DNA of 38,040 nucleotides from Myxococcales bacterium (lineage in GTDB: Bacteria > Myxococcota_A > Polyangia > Haliangiales > Haliangiaceae), in contig JAAEPE010000547.1 in NCBI GenBank assembly GCA_024222395.1, positions 1 through 38,040 on the forward strand, in the 5' to 3' direction. A program made the position numbers and the translations under genes. Below, one piece after another: positions 17,233-25,563 of this stretch (the first letter of the stretch is position 1; the number at the start of each line of letters is the position of its first letter). The notes under the pieces were generated by a model. It was not told the DNA's origin. It was given only the letters and a program-made list of their open reading frames with translations, and made no database searches.

Positions 17233-17365
17233 CTAGACCGTCGAACGAAAAGAATGACCGGGGATGGTGAGTTCTGATCTGCCCCGGCAAGATCCTCATT
17301 TGCGCCTTGCACTCGAAAAATCAAAAATCACCATTCTTCGCCATTCTATTCGCTCGACGGTCTAG
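17233..17365. mobile_element. MITE-like element with 38-base terminal inverted repeats and CTAG ends
   Basis: The left arm 17233-17270 begins CTAGACCGTCGAACGAA and the right arm 17328-17365 is its imperfect reverse complement (about 31 of 38 positions by eye), around a 57-base non-coding centre. Both ends are CTAG, which could be part of the repeat or a 4-base target duplication of the kind seen with IS5-group elements. It separates IS66 remnant 2 from the outer-membrane gene and supplies that gene's TAG stop codon. Alternatively it is simply a large bidirectional terminator. Confidence 0.55.
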
Positions 17366-18090
17366 TACCAGTTTAGACCGAGGTTGAGCGAAGTAGCGCT
17401 CACCTTCTCGTCACGATCGGAATAGCTGCCGAAACCTGTCTTGATTTGAGTGTCGAGGGAGAAGCCATGGGAGTGAATCACTTCAAAACCGATGGCAAAT
17501 TGCATGGAGGTGCCATCGTCCAGAGACTCCCTCTCTTGTTCTCCAAAGTCGGACTCATAGCTGAGTGAGAGGTTCGCACCTCCGATACCTGCCTTGACCC
17601 AGAACCGAGGATGCAGCCAATACTGAGCCGCTATCATGTACATGGTCTGGGTGATGCTGGCGTGACCGTCTTCATTGAGACTTCGAATCTGACACCATAG
17701 CTCGCCCTGCAGAGCGAACTTTGGACTCAGCATTCTTCCTGCGTGCAAGTCGAAGGTACCGGCAGCGTAATTGCAACCGTTGCAAGTAAACTCACCAGCG
17801 TCGCTGGTCATCGAGCCGCCGCCGCCGGACAGCCCAATGTGAAACCCGCTTCGCTCCTTGGGCTGCGCCGGGGGGGGCATGGGCGGCCCATAATAGGGCG
17901 CAGGGGCGTATGCGCTAGCGGGCGCAGCTGGTGGCGGGCCCGCGGGGCCCGGTGATGCTGGTGGCGGGTCTGAGTGGGGCGGGGTAGTGCCCGGTGGAGT
18001 CATGCCAGGCTGGGCGTTTGCAACGCTTGCACTGCCCATCACCAGAATGGCGGCGAGGGGCAGAAGAGGACAAAGGAATTTGGGTTTCAT
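17362..18090 (-). CDS. Secreted Pro-rich protein with outer-membrane beta-barrel-like domain
   Basis: 242 residues from the ATG at 18090, with GAGG about ten bases upstream. A longer frame extends to 18138 but the signal peptide starts at 18090 (MKPKFLCPLLPLAAILVMGSA, cleavage near ANAQ). Residues about 27-80 are Pro/Ala/Gly-rich. The remainder has alternating strands (GFHIGLSGGGG, AGTFDLHAGRMLSPKFALQGELWC, FWVKAGIGGANLSLSY) and ends ATSLNLGLNWY with a terminal aromatic residue, typical of small outer-membrane barrels. A Cys pair sits in TCNGCNY. Function unknown. The stop codon lies inside the inverted repeat at 17233-17365. Confidence 0.82.
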   Translation of the reverse strand: MKPKFLCPLLPLAAILVMGSASVANAQPGMTPPGTTPPHSDPPPASPGPAGPPPAAPASAYAPAPYYGPPMPPPAQPKERSGFHIGLSGGGGSMTSDAGEFTCNGCNYAAGTFDLHAGRMLSPKFALQGELWCQIRSLNEDGHASITQTMYMIAAQYWLHPRFWVKAGIGGANLSLSYESDFGEQERESLDDGTSMQFAIGFEVIHSHGFSLDTQIKTGFGSYSDRDEKVSATSLNLGLNWY

Positions 18091-18159
18091 GTCATGCAAC
18101 CTCGGGACGGCACCTAAAGATAGTATCGGTGCCACCACTTTCTCACAAGGAGAGATAGG

Positions 18160-19929
18160 TCACACACTCATCAGGCGATCGAGGGCATGTCGAGCACTTG
18201 CGGGAGCCTGACCGCTCAGATGAAGCATGGGGATGCTGTGAGTCTCGAAACTCGTCTCGAACTCGGCTCGGAATCCGTTCTCCAGGTCCCGCTCGTCGAG
18301 AACCGCAACATCTGGCCGCCCCCTCTCCCAGGCTTTATCTCGTCCCATCTTGTTCGGGAAATTGGCCTGAGTAACCGCGTAGCCTGCGGCTTGAAAGCAC
18401 TTGGCAAGTGCGGCGCCTCGAGCCGATTGGCTCGCAACGAGCACGTGCAGTTGGCTGCGCTGTCCTACTCTAACTAGGAAGTTCTCGTAGCGCTGCAAAT
18501 CGATGGCATTCAAACTCTCAAAGTGGAGGCCGTAGCCGCGACTTAGATCGTGCTCATCTGCCATTTCTTCGGTGACGTGGCGGGCAATTCTCGCACGTCC
18601 TTGCACAGTGGATTCCTGAGTATCAAGGGGAATGCCAAAGACTACTTTGCGCGCGCGAATTAGATTTGTGGTCGAGAGGAAGAGACCCTGCGCGGAGACA
18701 TCGAGAGCTGCTGCACTAAAGCGGTGACCATCTCCGACAATCGCGATGGGCCATGTCACGGAGAAACGTCGATTCTTGCGCGCCGGCGGGGGACTCAGTT
18801 CGAGGCCATCGGCTTGGGCGCGCCGGAGGATTGAGGTCAGTCGTTCGACTTCGTCGCCATTGAGATCGTCCATTTCCACGCGAAACGATGTAGAGCCGTC
18901 GATTGAGCGCTCGGTGTTGATAACCTCGACGACTATGCCGGGAAGGCTTACTTCGAGATTGCTCAGAGTAATGCTCACGCGCAATGCACTACCCAGGGGC
19001 GGCGCCGCGCTCGCCGCTAGCCGAACATGTCTTAGCGTCAGATTGCGGAGGCGAGCAGGCATCCAGCAATCTCCCCTCTCAAAACGGACGCGTAGCCCTT
19101 GCTCTCCCAATGGCGGTGCATCCGAGAGGATGGGAGCGCTGGTGGCTCGAGGCCTTCGGAACCGTGCCGCTGGCGCCTCGCTTCCAACAGGGGTGGTATT
19201 CGCCGGGCGTGCGGGGATCGTTGCCATGTGGGTGCTGATTCTGCCCTTGCCCTTGGGGTTTGCAGCGAGTTTCTCTGGTTGCTTCGTTTTCGACGCCGAC
19301 CGGCCCGCGGGACCAAACTCCATGCCTCCAAGGTCGAGTGGTTCTGGGACGAGAATGCTGAGGGACTCGGTAGGCCCGTCCCGGAGCGACGCCTGTGAAC
19401 CAACGAGATCGCTCTCACTGCCGAGCGCCGCATTCCGAGGTGGCTCGAGGACTAACTCTCGCTGGCTGGCAAGACGACTATTGCCGACCTTCGTTGCCGG
19501 GTCGTGCCTCTCGCTCTCGCTATCAGCGCACAATTTGATGAGCCCAAGAAGCTGGCCGAGTGCGTCTATCGCGGAGTTGGGACTTTTCTCATCGTCAATA
19601 CGGACAGCGTATTTGCGCAGGTGGCGCTCGTAGAAAAGCTCCTTGTCGCTCGTGCTCAGACGTTCGGGGTCGAGCACGGGAACGCCTCCCTGGCATGCCA
19701 GACGAACGAGTCGTCGGCGCCCGGGCGGCTGTAGAGACTCATCGAAGCGTAGGCAGAGCAGAGCGAGATCTTTGTCGGCGCGATAGAGGGCGTCGACACC
19801 CATCAGCAGCCCCGCTTCGGGAGCTTGACTCAGAGCTCGGAGACGAGTGAGCAGCGAATCAAGTTGGCTGGTTAGGCCTTCAATAACCAAGAAGAGTTCC
19901 CGGTTCCACGTATCGTTGCTGGGGTTCAT
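18160..19929 (-). CDS. PilZ-domain protein with receiver-like C-terminus
   Basis: 589 residues, cytoplasmic. A canonical PilZ domain (about 383-485) has both c-di-GMP motifs: RxxxR as R384-K-N-R-R388 and DxSxxG as D410-V-S-A-Q-G415. A second, degenerate PilZ-like domain precedes it (about 278-375, LRVRFERGDCWMPARLRNLTL) without intact motifs. The C-terminal 95 residues (LHVLVASQSARGAALAKCFQAAGY...PDVAVLDERDL...SIPMLHLSG) have the order of a response-regulator receiver domain, with an Asp near the phosphorylation position but divergent surroundings. The N-terminal 140 residues are a conserved-looking region of unknown fold, then a disordered linker. Likely a c-di-GMP effector. It diverges from lon over a region rich in dyad symmetry. 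Confidence 0.82.
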   Translation of the reverse strand: MNPSNDTWNRELFLVIEGLTSQLDSLLTRLRALSQAPEAGLLMGVDALYRADKDLALLCLRFDESLQPPGRRRLVRLACQGGVPVLDPERLSTSDKELFYERHLRKYAVRIDDEKSPNSAIDALGQLLGLIKLCADSESERHDPATKVGNSRLASQRELVLEPPRNAALGSESDLVGSQASLRDGPTESLSILVPEPLDLGGMEFGPAGRSASKTKQPEKLAANPKGKGRISTHMATIPARPANTTPVGSEAPAARFRRPRATSAPILSDAPPLGEQGLRVRFERGDCWMPARLRNLTLRHVRLAASAAPPLGSALRVSITLSNLEVSLPGIVVEVINTERSIDGSTSFRVEMDDLNGDEVERLTSILRRAQADGLELSPPPARKNRRFSVTWPIAIVGDGHRFSAAALDVSAQGLFLSTTNLIRARKVVFGIPLDTQESTVQGRARIARHVTEEMADEHDLSRGYGLHFESLNAIDLQRYENFLVRVGQRSQLHVLVASQSARGAALAKCFQAAGYAVTQANFPNKMGRDKAWERGRPDVAVLDERDLENGFRAEFETSFETHSIPMLHLSGQAPASARHALDRLMSV

Positions 19930-19965
19930 TGGAGTTGTAGCCTTAGAGCACTCTGGATGCCTGCG

Positions 19966-19988
19966 GTCAGGAGTGTAACTGCAGTTAC
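19966..19988. promoter_or_regulatory. Operator-like palindrome GTAACTGCAGTTAC between pilZ-type gene and lon
   Basis: A perfect 14-base palindrome at 19975-19988, preceded by GTCAGGAGT (19966-19974). The same GTCAGGAGTG-TAACTG string occurs at 4981-4997 upstream of the Ser/Thr kinase. It lies 37 bases before the PilZ gene start, where it could act on that gene's promoter or 5' region, and 253 bases before lon. Likely binding site for a dimeric regulator; identity unknown. Confidence 0.5.
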
Positions 19989-20036
19989 GAACTCGTCGCT
20001 AGGCATTGAATATCATGAAATTGACCAAATCTGTGC

Positions 20037-20076
20037 GCGGCAAAAATGCCACATGCGGATGTGGCAAAAATGCCGC
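20037..20076. promoter_or_regulatory. 40-base nested dyad in the lon upstream region
   Basis: Arms GCGGCA...TGCCGC enclose AAAA tracts and a perfect inner stem TGCCACAT-GCGG-ATGTGGCA. Read another way it is two direct copies of GGCAAAAATGCC (20039-20050 and 20063-20074). It lies 165-204 bases before the lon ATG. It could be an operator or a leader hairpin. It does not match the CIRCE consensus. Confidence 0.5.
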
Positions 20077-20240
20077 AGAGAAGAAGATTGATGCTACAGA
20101 CTTCAGTTCTCGACCTTGCGTCCGAGCAGAGGAGCCATAGATTATTCATCGCTGGCTCTTCCTCCCCGCTTCTACGAGGACGAGCCAAATTCCTAAAAGC
20201 ACTGAACGCTCTTCGAACGTACTCTCGAAGGATCCTTGTC

Positions 20241-22655
20241 ATGGCTCGAATCATTCCACTACTCCCACTTCGCGACATCATCGTTTTTCCCCACATGGTC
20301 GTACCTCTCTTCGTCGGACGCGAGAAGAGCATCGCCGCTCTTGAAGAAGCGATGTCTGCCGACAAGGAACTCCTCTTGGCGGCGCAAAAGAAAGCCAAGA
20401 CAAACGATCCGAGCGAATCCGATATCTTCGAAGTTGGCACCGTCGGTCACATTATTCAACTGCTGCGCCTCCCTGATGGAACCGTCAAGGTCTTGGTTGA
20501 AGGGCGCAGTCGGGCAAAGATCCTTCGCTACGAGCAAGAGACTCCCTACTTCCTAACGGAGGTCGAGGATCTGGCTGATACCGATGACGAGGACACCGAC
20601 AACGAAGCACTCGTTCGCTCCATCAAGGAGATATTCGAAGTCTACGTGAAACTCAACAAGCGTATTCCCCCAGAGATGCTTGTCTCCGTACAGACCATCG
20701 ATGACCCGAGTCGACTCGCTGACACAATCGTCGCGCATCTATCTCTCAAGCTAAACGATAAGCAGACAATCCTAGAACTCGGTTCTTCGAGCACTCGCCT
20801 GAAGCGTCTCTACGAACTCATGCAGAGTGAGATAGAGATTCTCCAAGTGGAGAAGAAGATCCGCTCACGCGTGAAGAAGCAGATGGAGAAGTCTCAGAAG
20901 GAGTACTACCTCAATGAGCAAATGCAGGCGATCCAGAAGGAGCTCGGCGATCGTGACGAGTTCAAGAACGAGCTGAGCGAGCTCGAGCAAAAGATCAAGA
21001 ACAAGCCCATGAGCGACGAGGCGCGCTCGCGTGCGCTCAAGGAATACAAGAAGCTCAAGATGATGAGCCCCATGTCCGCAGAGGCCACGGTGGTTCGAAA
21101 CTACATCGACTGGATTCTCGCATTGCCATGGAGTGAGCAGAGCGAAGATCGAATCGACCTGCTCGAAGCCGAGAGCATTCTCGACGAAGACCATTACGGT
21201 CTCAAGAAGCCAAAGGAACGCGTCTTGGAGTACCTGGCTGTGCAGGCACTCGTCAAAAAGATTCGGGGACCAATCCTGTGTTTGGTAGGCCCTCCTGGCG
21301 TTGGCAAGACGTCTCTAGCGCGCTCCATCGCCCGCGCAACCGGTCGCAAATTCGTCCGCCAGAGTCTTGGCGGCGTGCGCGACGAAGCAGAGATTCGCGG
21401 CCATCGCCGAACGTATATTGGCGCGATGCCTGGCAAGCTTCTTCAGTCTCTTAAGAAGGTCGGCACCAACAACCCTGTCTTCTTACTCGATGAAATCGAC
21501 AAGATGTCACAAGATTTTCGAGGTGATCCGGCATCGGCATTGCTTGAGGTTCTCGATCCTGAACAGAATGAGAACTTCGTCGATCACTATCTGGACTTGG
21601 ACTACGATCTAAGTGATGTTCTATTCGTCACTACCGCCAATACTCAACATCAAATTCCATTGCCTCTGCAGGACCGCCTGGAGATCATCAATATCCCCGG
21701 CTACACGGAATGGGAAAAACTCGCCATTCTCAAACAGTACCTCTTGCCGAAGCAGCTAGAGCTCAACGGTCTGTCAGACAATCCGATCACAGTGAGCCTT
21801 AGCGATGAGTGTCTGCGGACGGTCATCCACAACTACACGCGTGAGGCTGGTGTTCGAAATCTAGAGCGTGAGATTGGTACGATCTGCAGAAAGATCGCCA
21901 AGGACTGGCTGCAGACAGGCAAAGAGGAAGACAAGAAATACACAATTCGCCCCAAAGACCTCGCCAAGTTCTTGGGCATCGCGAAGTTCCGCAAGACCAC
22001 GAAGGAAGCGGAGAACGAGATTGGCCTTGCGAATGGCCTAGCCGTAACCATGCACGGCGGAGACTTGCTTCCTGCGGAGGTCACCATTGTGCCGGGCAAG
22101 GGCAAGCTCACACTGACAGGCAAGCTCGGCGAAGTCATGCAAGAGTCGGCGAAGGCGGCAATGAGCTACATTCGCTCACGTTCTGAGTCGTTGGGCTTGG
22201 TTAGCGACTTCAACACAATGGTCGATATCCATGTGCACTTTCCTGAAGGGGCGATTCCAAAGGATGGACCATCCGCGGGGATCACAATGGTCTCGGCGAT
22301 TACCTCCGCGCTACTTCGCATTCCGGTGCGGCAAGACGTTGCCATGACAGGTGAGGTTACACTTCGCGGCAGAGTCCTCCCCATCGGGGGCTTGAAGGAG
22401 AAGATCCTTGCAGCGCACCGAGCCGATGTCTTCACCGTTATCATTCCAAAGGAGAATGAGAAGGACCTCAAGGACATTCCAAAGCGCATTCTCAAGGCGA
22501 TGACGGTGCACGCGGTTGAGGACATGGACGAGGTTCTGAAAGTTGCCCTAGCTCACGACAATCCTGATGACTTCCTGGTGAAGCCATCAGAGACGGTAGA
22601 TTGGCGCTCGTCGATAAAGCGCAAGCCAGACGATTCACCGCCTCAGCATCATTAG
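20241..22655 (+). CDS. lon: ATP-dependent protease Lon
   Basis: 804-residue AAA+ serine protease that degrades misfolded and regulatory proteins. The N-terminal substrate domain starts [26 protein letters not shown]. Walker A GPPGVGKT, Walker [11 protein letters not shown], and the Ser678/Lys721 catalytic dyad in [11 protein letters not shown] and GGLKEKI are present. The start at 20241 follows GAAGGA with proper spacing; the frame stays open upstream to 20046, but that part does not resemble Lon. Length and motif spacing match E. coli Lon closely. It diverges from the PilZ gene. Myxobacteria may carry more than one lon, and this single window cannot tell which paralogue it is. Confidence 0.97.
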   Translation: MARIIPLLPLRDIIVFPHMVVPLFVGREKSIAALEEAMSADKELLLAAQKKAKTNDPSESDIFEVGTVGHIIQLLRLPDGTVKVLVEGRSRAKILRYEQETPYFLTEVEDLADTDDEDTDNEALVRSIKEIFEVYVKLNKRIPPEMLVSVQTIDDPSRLADTIVAHLSLKLNDKQTILELGSSSTRLKRLYELMQSEIEILQVEKKIRSRVKKQMEKSQKEYYLNEQMQAIQKELGDRDEFKNELSELEQKIKNKPMSDEARSRALKEYKKLKMMSPMSAEATVVRNYIDWILALPWSEQSEDRIDLLEAESILDEDHYGLKKPKERVLEYLAVQALVKKIRGPILCLVGPPGVGKTSLARSIARATGRKFVRQSLGGVRDEAEIRGHRRTYIGAMPGKLLQSLKKVGTNNPVFLLDEIDKMSQDFRGDPASALLEVLDPEQNENFVDHYLDLDYDLSDVLFVTTANTQHQIPLPLQDRLEIINIPGYTEWEKLAILKQYLLPKQLELNGLSDNPITVSLSDECLRTVIHNYTREAGVRNLEREIGTICRKIAKDWLQTGKEEDKKYTIRPKDLAKFLGIAKFRKTTKEAENEIGLANGLAVTMHGGDLLPAEVTIVPGKGKLTLTGKLGEVMQESAKAAMSYIRSRSESLGLVSDFNTMVDIHVHFPEGAIPKDGPSAGITMVSAITSALLRIPVRQDVAMTGEVTLRGRVLPIGGLKEKILAAHRADVFTVIIPKENEKDLKDIPKRILKAMTVHAVEDMDEVLKVALAHDNPDDFLVKPSETVDWRSSIKRKPDDSPPQHH

Positions 22656-22821
22656 GCCGCGAGGCTGGCCGCCACGCTTCGAAAACGACGAAGAAGGCAA
22701 GAGTCCAGGTTTACCTAGTTTCCTAGATTCTTGTAAATACTGTCACCTTTCGTCTAGCGACGTTGTACCCGAAGGCAAGTACAACGTAGAGCTGTACCCG
22801 ACCAGCGATTTCCTGGACGTC

Positions 22822-23193
22822 ATGGTTCGTGTTTCTCCGATGATAGCCTCCACCCCTATTGATACCGGCTCAGGAAGCGACTTGACCTCCACCAGCTTCG
22901 TTGCACGCATCAAGTTGCAATCGATGCGCGGGACCGTGGTAGACGAGGCGGGATCCGTCGTTCCAGGAGCGCTCGTCACGTGCCCGGTTGATCACGAGCG
23001 CCACACCGCCCTCGATGTTCGCTTTCACAAGGTGGCGGTGGCCGACGAGCAAGGCAGGTTTACATTGGAAGGCATCCCGACCGGCCAAACCTACAGGCTA
23101 CTCGTTCAGGGCGAGGGTGGGGCCGAAGGCTTGCTCTCGGGCGTTGTTGCTGGCGACACGGTAACAATCCGTCTTTCGCTGAAGCGCGACTGA
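22822..23193 (+). CDS. Carboxypeptidase-regulatory-like domain protein, possibly a 5'-truncated remnant
   Basis: 123 residues from the ATG. The core RGTVVDEAGSVVPGALVTC...VAVADEQGRFTLEGIPTGQTYRLLV is a carboxypeptidase regulatory-like (transthyretin-like) beta sandwich. No signal peptide is present, although such domains are normally extracytoplasmic. The frame upstream of the ATG has no stop and reads as plausible protein (VVPEGKYNVELYP, from about 22763) but I find no start codon there. It may be the tail of a larger secreted protein whose 5' part was lost next to lon. It ends 15 bases before the convergent desulfhydrase-family gene. Confidence 0.55.
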   Translation: MVRVSPMIASTPIDTGSGSDLTSTSFVARIKLQSMRGTVVDEAGSVVPGALVTCPVDHERHTALDVRFHKVAVADEQGRFTLEGIPTGQTYRLLVQGEGGAEGLLSGVVAGDTVTIRLSLKRD

Positions 23194-23208
23194 GCGGAGG
23201 TATTACTA

Positions 23209-24210
23209 TCAAGAATACCCTGCTTCGAGCGCGCTGCCGAAGAGCCCGAAGATGCCGCCGGTGTGCAGGAAGACGACGCGCTTGCCAAAGCGGGTAGGGT
23301 CTTTCGCCAGTTCTTGAGTAATGCCATAGAAGGCTTTGCCGGTGTAGACAGGATCGAGAATAATGGCATCACGGGCGGCCAGGGCTCGTAGGCAAGTGAG
23401 TTCGGCTGGCTGGGACTTTGCGTAGCCTGCCCCCACGTAGCCGTCGATGAAGCGGATGTCATCAGCCTGTGCGGTCGCGACGCCTGGATAGCGCCCTGTG
23501 AAGTCGTCGCAAATCCCGGAGATGCGTTTCACAAAGTAGTCTGCATCGTCACAAACGTTGATGCCAACTACGCTTGTCTGGTGCTTGGCAAAGTCGAAAA
23601 ACTTGCCGCCAAGAACCAGTCCAGCGCCGGTTCCGCCGGATCCGCAGGCGTAGACAATCGTTGTATCCTTGACTGGGAGTTCACCTAGTTGGATTGCGAG
23701 TTCTTCTGAACATCGGATATAGCCCCAAGTGCCGATGGCGTTGGATCCTCCTTCGGGAATGATGTAGGTCTTGCGACCCGCAGCTCGCAGGCGAGTTGCT
23801 TGCTCTTCATAGACTTCTTGCTGGCGTGCCCAGTCATCGTGATCGATCCAGACGATCTCAGCTCCTGACAACCGGTCGAGCAAGATGTTGCCCTGGGCCC
23901 GAGGGGGCGCTTCTTTGTCTTCGACGCGCAGGCAAACCACGCTTGCAAGCCCCATGCGAGTTGCTGCGAGTGCAGTTGCGCGACAATGATTGCTCTGTTG
24001 GCCGCCACCGGTGATTACGGTATCGCAACCCTCTTCGATCGCATCGGCGAGTAAGAACTCGAGCTTTCGGATCTTATTGCCGGAGAGTTCCGCTCCGGTC
24101 ATGTCATCCCGTTTGATGTAGAACTCCACGCCAAGCTCTGCGCTCGTGCGAGCAAGGTGATGGAGCGGAGTTGGCGTATTTGCTATATCGAGTCTTGGCG
24201 GGAATTGCAT
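23209..24210 (-). CDS. PLP enzyme of the D-cysteine desulfhydrase/ACC deaminase family
   Basis: 333-residue fold-type II PLP enzyme. The PLP Lys is K46 in SGNKIRKLE; QQSNH (71-75) is the substrate loop characteristic of this family, and the Gly-rich phosphate loop is CGSGGTGAGLVLG. It should either split D-cysteine to pyruvate, sulfide and ammonia or deaminate a related amino acid (ACC or another D-amino acid); sequence reading alone does not separate these. The ATG at 24210 is preceded by AGGA and lies six bases after the M18 aminopeptidase stop, so it is the last gene of a four-gene minus-strand operon. Confidence 0.85.
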   Translation of the reverse strand: MQFPPRLDIANTPTPLHHLARTSAELGVEFYIKRDDMTGAELSGNKIRKLEFLLADAIEEGCDTVITGGGQQSNHCRATALAATRMGLASVVCLRVEDKEAPPRAQGNILLDRLSGAEIVWIDHDDWARQQEVYEEQATRLRAAGRKTYIIPEGGSNAIGTWGYIRCSEELAIQLGELPVKDTTIVYACGSGGTGAGLVLGGKFFDFAKHQTSVVGINVCDDADYFVKRISGICDDFTGRYPGVATAQADDIRFIDGYVGAGYAKSQPAELTCLRALAARDAIILDPVYTGKAFYGITQELAKDPTRFGKRVVFLHTGGIFGLFGSALEAGYS

Positions 24211-24216
24211 GAGGTC

Positions 24217-25563
24217 CTACTTCGCAAGGAACCACTGCTGAAACCCTTGATAGGCCCAGAGAAAGTCCTGCAGAGATGCGATTTCGAATGGCGAGTGCAT
24301 GCCAACGACACAGACCCCGAGGTCGACCGCATCGATGCCGCGATGTTCGAGGTACTTCGCAACGGTTCCGCCGCCACCTTCGTCAACACGCCCGAGCTCT
24401 GCTGTCTGCACGGGTGAGTTGGCCTTGCCAAAGACTCGCAAAGCCCTCGCGACGAGCTCGGCGTGTGCCTGGCTGCCGCCGCGTTTACCACCGTGCCCAG
24501 TGCCTGGAAACATGGCGGGGCCGCGCCCCAGCAGCGGAGCATGTTTGGCTTCGTGTACTTCGGTCCAGTTGGGATTCACGCAGGCGGGTGTGTCTGCGGA
24601 GAGCGCCTCGGTGCGGGCTAGGGCTCGCATGAGTTCGGCCTCGCTCACGCTGGAGTCACCCTGTGCGCGCAGAATGTAGCTGTAGACCAATTCCAAGAAG
24701 TGGCTCCGAGCGCCGCCACGCCCTCGCGATCCGGACTCTTCTCTATCGACAAGCCACGCTATTGCGGTGCGCTCTGGTGTGTCCTTGAGTTCTGAGATCG
24801 CCCGCCACGCGATGAAGGAGTTGGAGCGGTCGTCTTGTCCGTGGCTCCCGATCATCATTTTTTCGACGCCGACTGTTCTAGCTGGCATCTTCGGAACTAA
24901 GTATAGCTCTGATGTTCGAAGATCTTCAGCGTTGAGTGTGTAGCGCTCTGCGATGACTTCTACGAATCCAACTCCGCCGTCCTTCTTGCCGGTGGGCTTG
25001 CTGCTCGCGATGACCTTGTAGTCGTTGCCATTGCGTTTCTCGATGAAGAAGGCGAAGGAATCCTTCTTGCTCCCAAGTTCGATGTCTACTCTCGTGCCAT
25101 CGGCTTTGACGGCGCTTCCGACGATGGCTAGCGGACGCCCCATCCAGTGTGCGCCCTTGATGCCGCCATGAGCCCCTGCCGGGAGGACTGCCTGATTGCC
25201 CGCAGTGACCTTGCCCAGCAAGAGCCTGGGCGAGGGGGTATCGATATGGGCTGCAACCATGTTTGCGCCTGTGGTTGCCAGCGACGTCTCGCCTATGATG
25301 ACAAAGAGAGCGGTGCGTCCTTGGTTGACGAAGGCCACTCGCTGTCCCGCTTTGAGTTGCTGAACAGGACCTGTAGCCGGATCGATGACACGCCACTCGG
25401 AGTTGGCCAGCGCATAGCGCAAAAGCTCGCTCGGCGTGCGCCCGTGATTTAGAAAATCGAGATAGGGGGCGCGGAGCGCGTCCGCTTTCTGAGCCAATGC
25501 CGGTGCGCTGGAGCCGCTGATCGCGAGGCCTAGGAGAAGGGCAAGTATCGTTGGGCTTCTCAT
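24217..25563 (-). CDS. Secreted M18-family metalloaminopeptidase
   Basis: 448 residues from the ATG at 25563. M18 enzymes (aspartyl aminopeptidase/LAP4 type) remove N-terminal residues with two metal ions. The ligand and catalytic motifs are visible: H106-x-D108 in AAHIDTPS, D244-D245-R in GQDDRSNSF, E275-E276 in REESGSRG and H423 in GMHSPFEIAS. DEGGGGT (394-400) is also typical. Unusually, the first 24 residues form a signal peptide (LALLLGLAISG...APALAQ), so the enzyme should be periplasmic or exported; M18 enzymes are usually cytoplasmic or vacuolar. Its ATG overlaps the TGA of the upstream M18-like lipoprotein gene. Confidence 0.88.
   Translation of the reverse strand: MRSPTILALLLGLAISGSSAPALAQKADALRAPYLDFLNHGRTPSELLRYALANSEWRVIDPATGPVQQLKAGQRVAFVNQGRTALFVIIGETSLATTGANMVAAHIDTPSPRLLLGKVTAGNQAVLPAGAHGGIKGAHWMGRPLAIVGSAVKADGTRVDIELGSKKDSFAFFIEKRNGNDYKVIASSKPTGKKDGGVGFVEVIAERYTLNAEDLRTSELYLVPKMPARTVGVEKMMIGSHGQDDRSNSFIAWRAISELKDTPERTAIAWLVDREESGSRGRGGARSHFLELVYSYILRAQGDSSVSEAELMRALARTEALSADTPACVNPNWTEVHEAKHAPLLGRGPAMFPGTGHGGKRGGSQAHAELVARALRVFGKANSPVQTAELGRVDEGGGGTVAKYLEHRGIDAVDLGVCVVGMHSPFEIASLQDFLWAYQGFQQWFLAK

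Noticed and set aside
20037..20076. CIRCE/HrcA operator before lon
   Set aside because: Sequence does not contain TTAGCACTC or GAGTGCTAA and the spacing differs.
20046..20240. 65-codon N-terminal extension of Lon
   Set aside because: It runs through the dyad element, has no similarity to Lon, and the ATG at 20241 has a good ribosome-binding site and the canonical Lon N-terminus.
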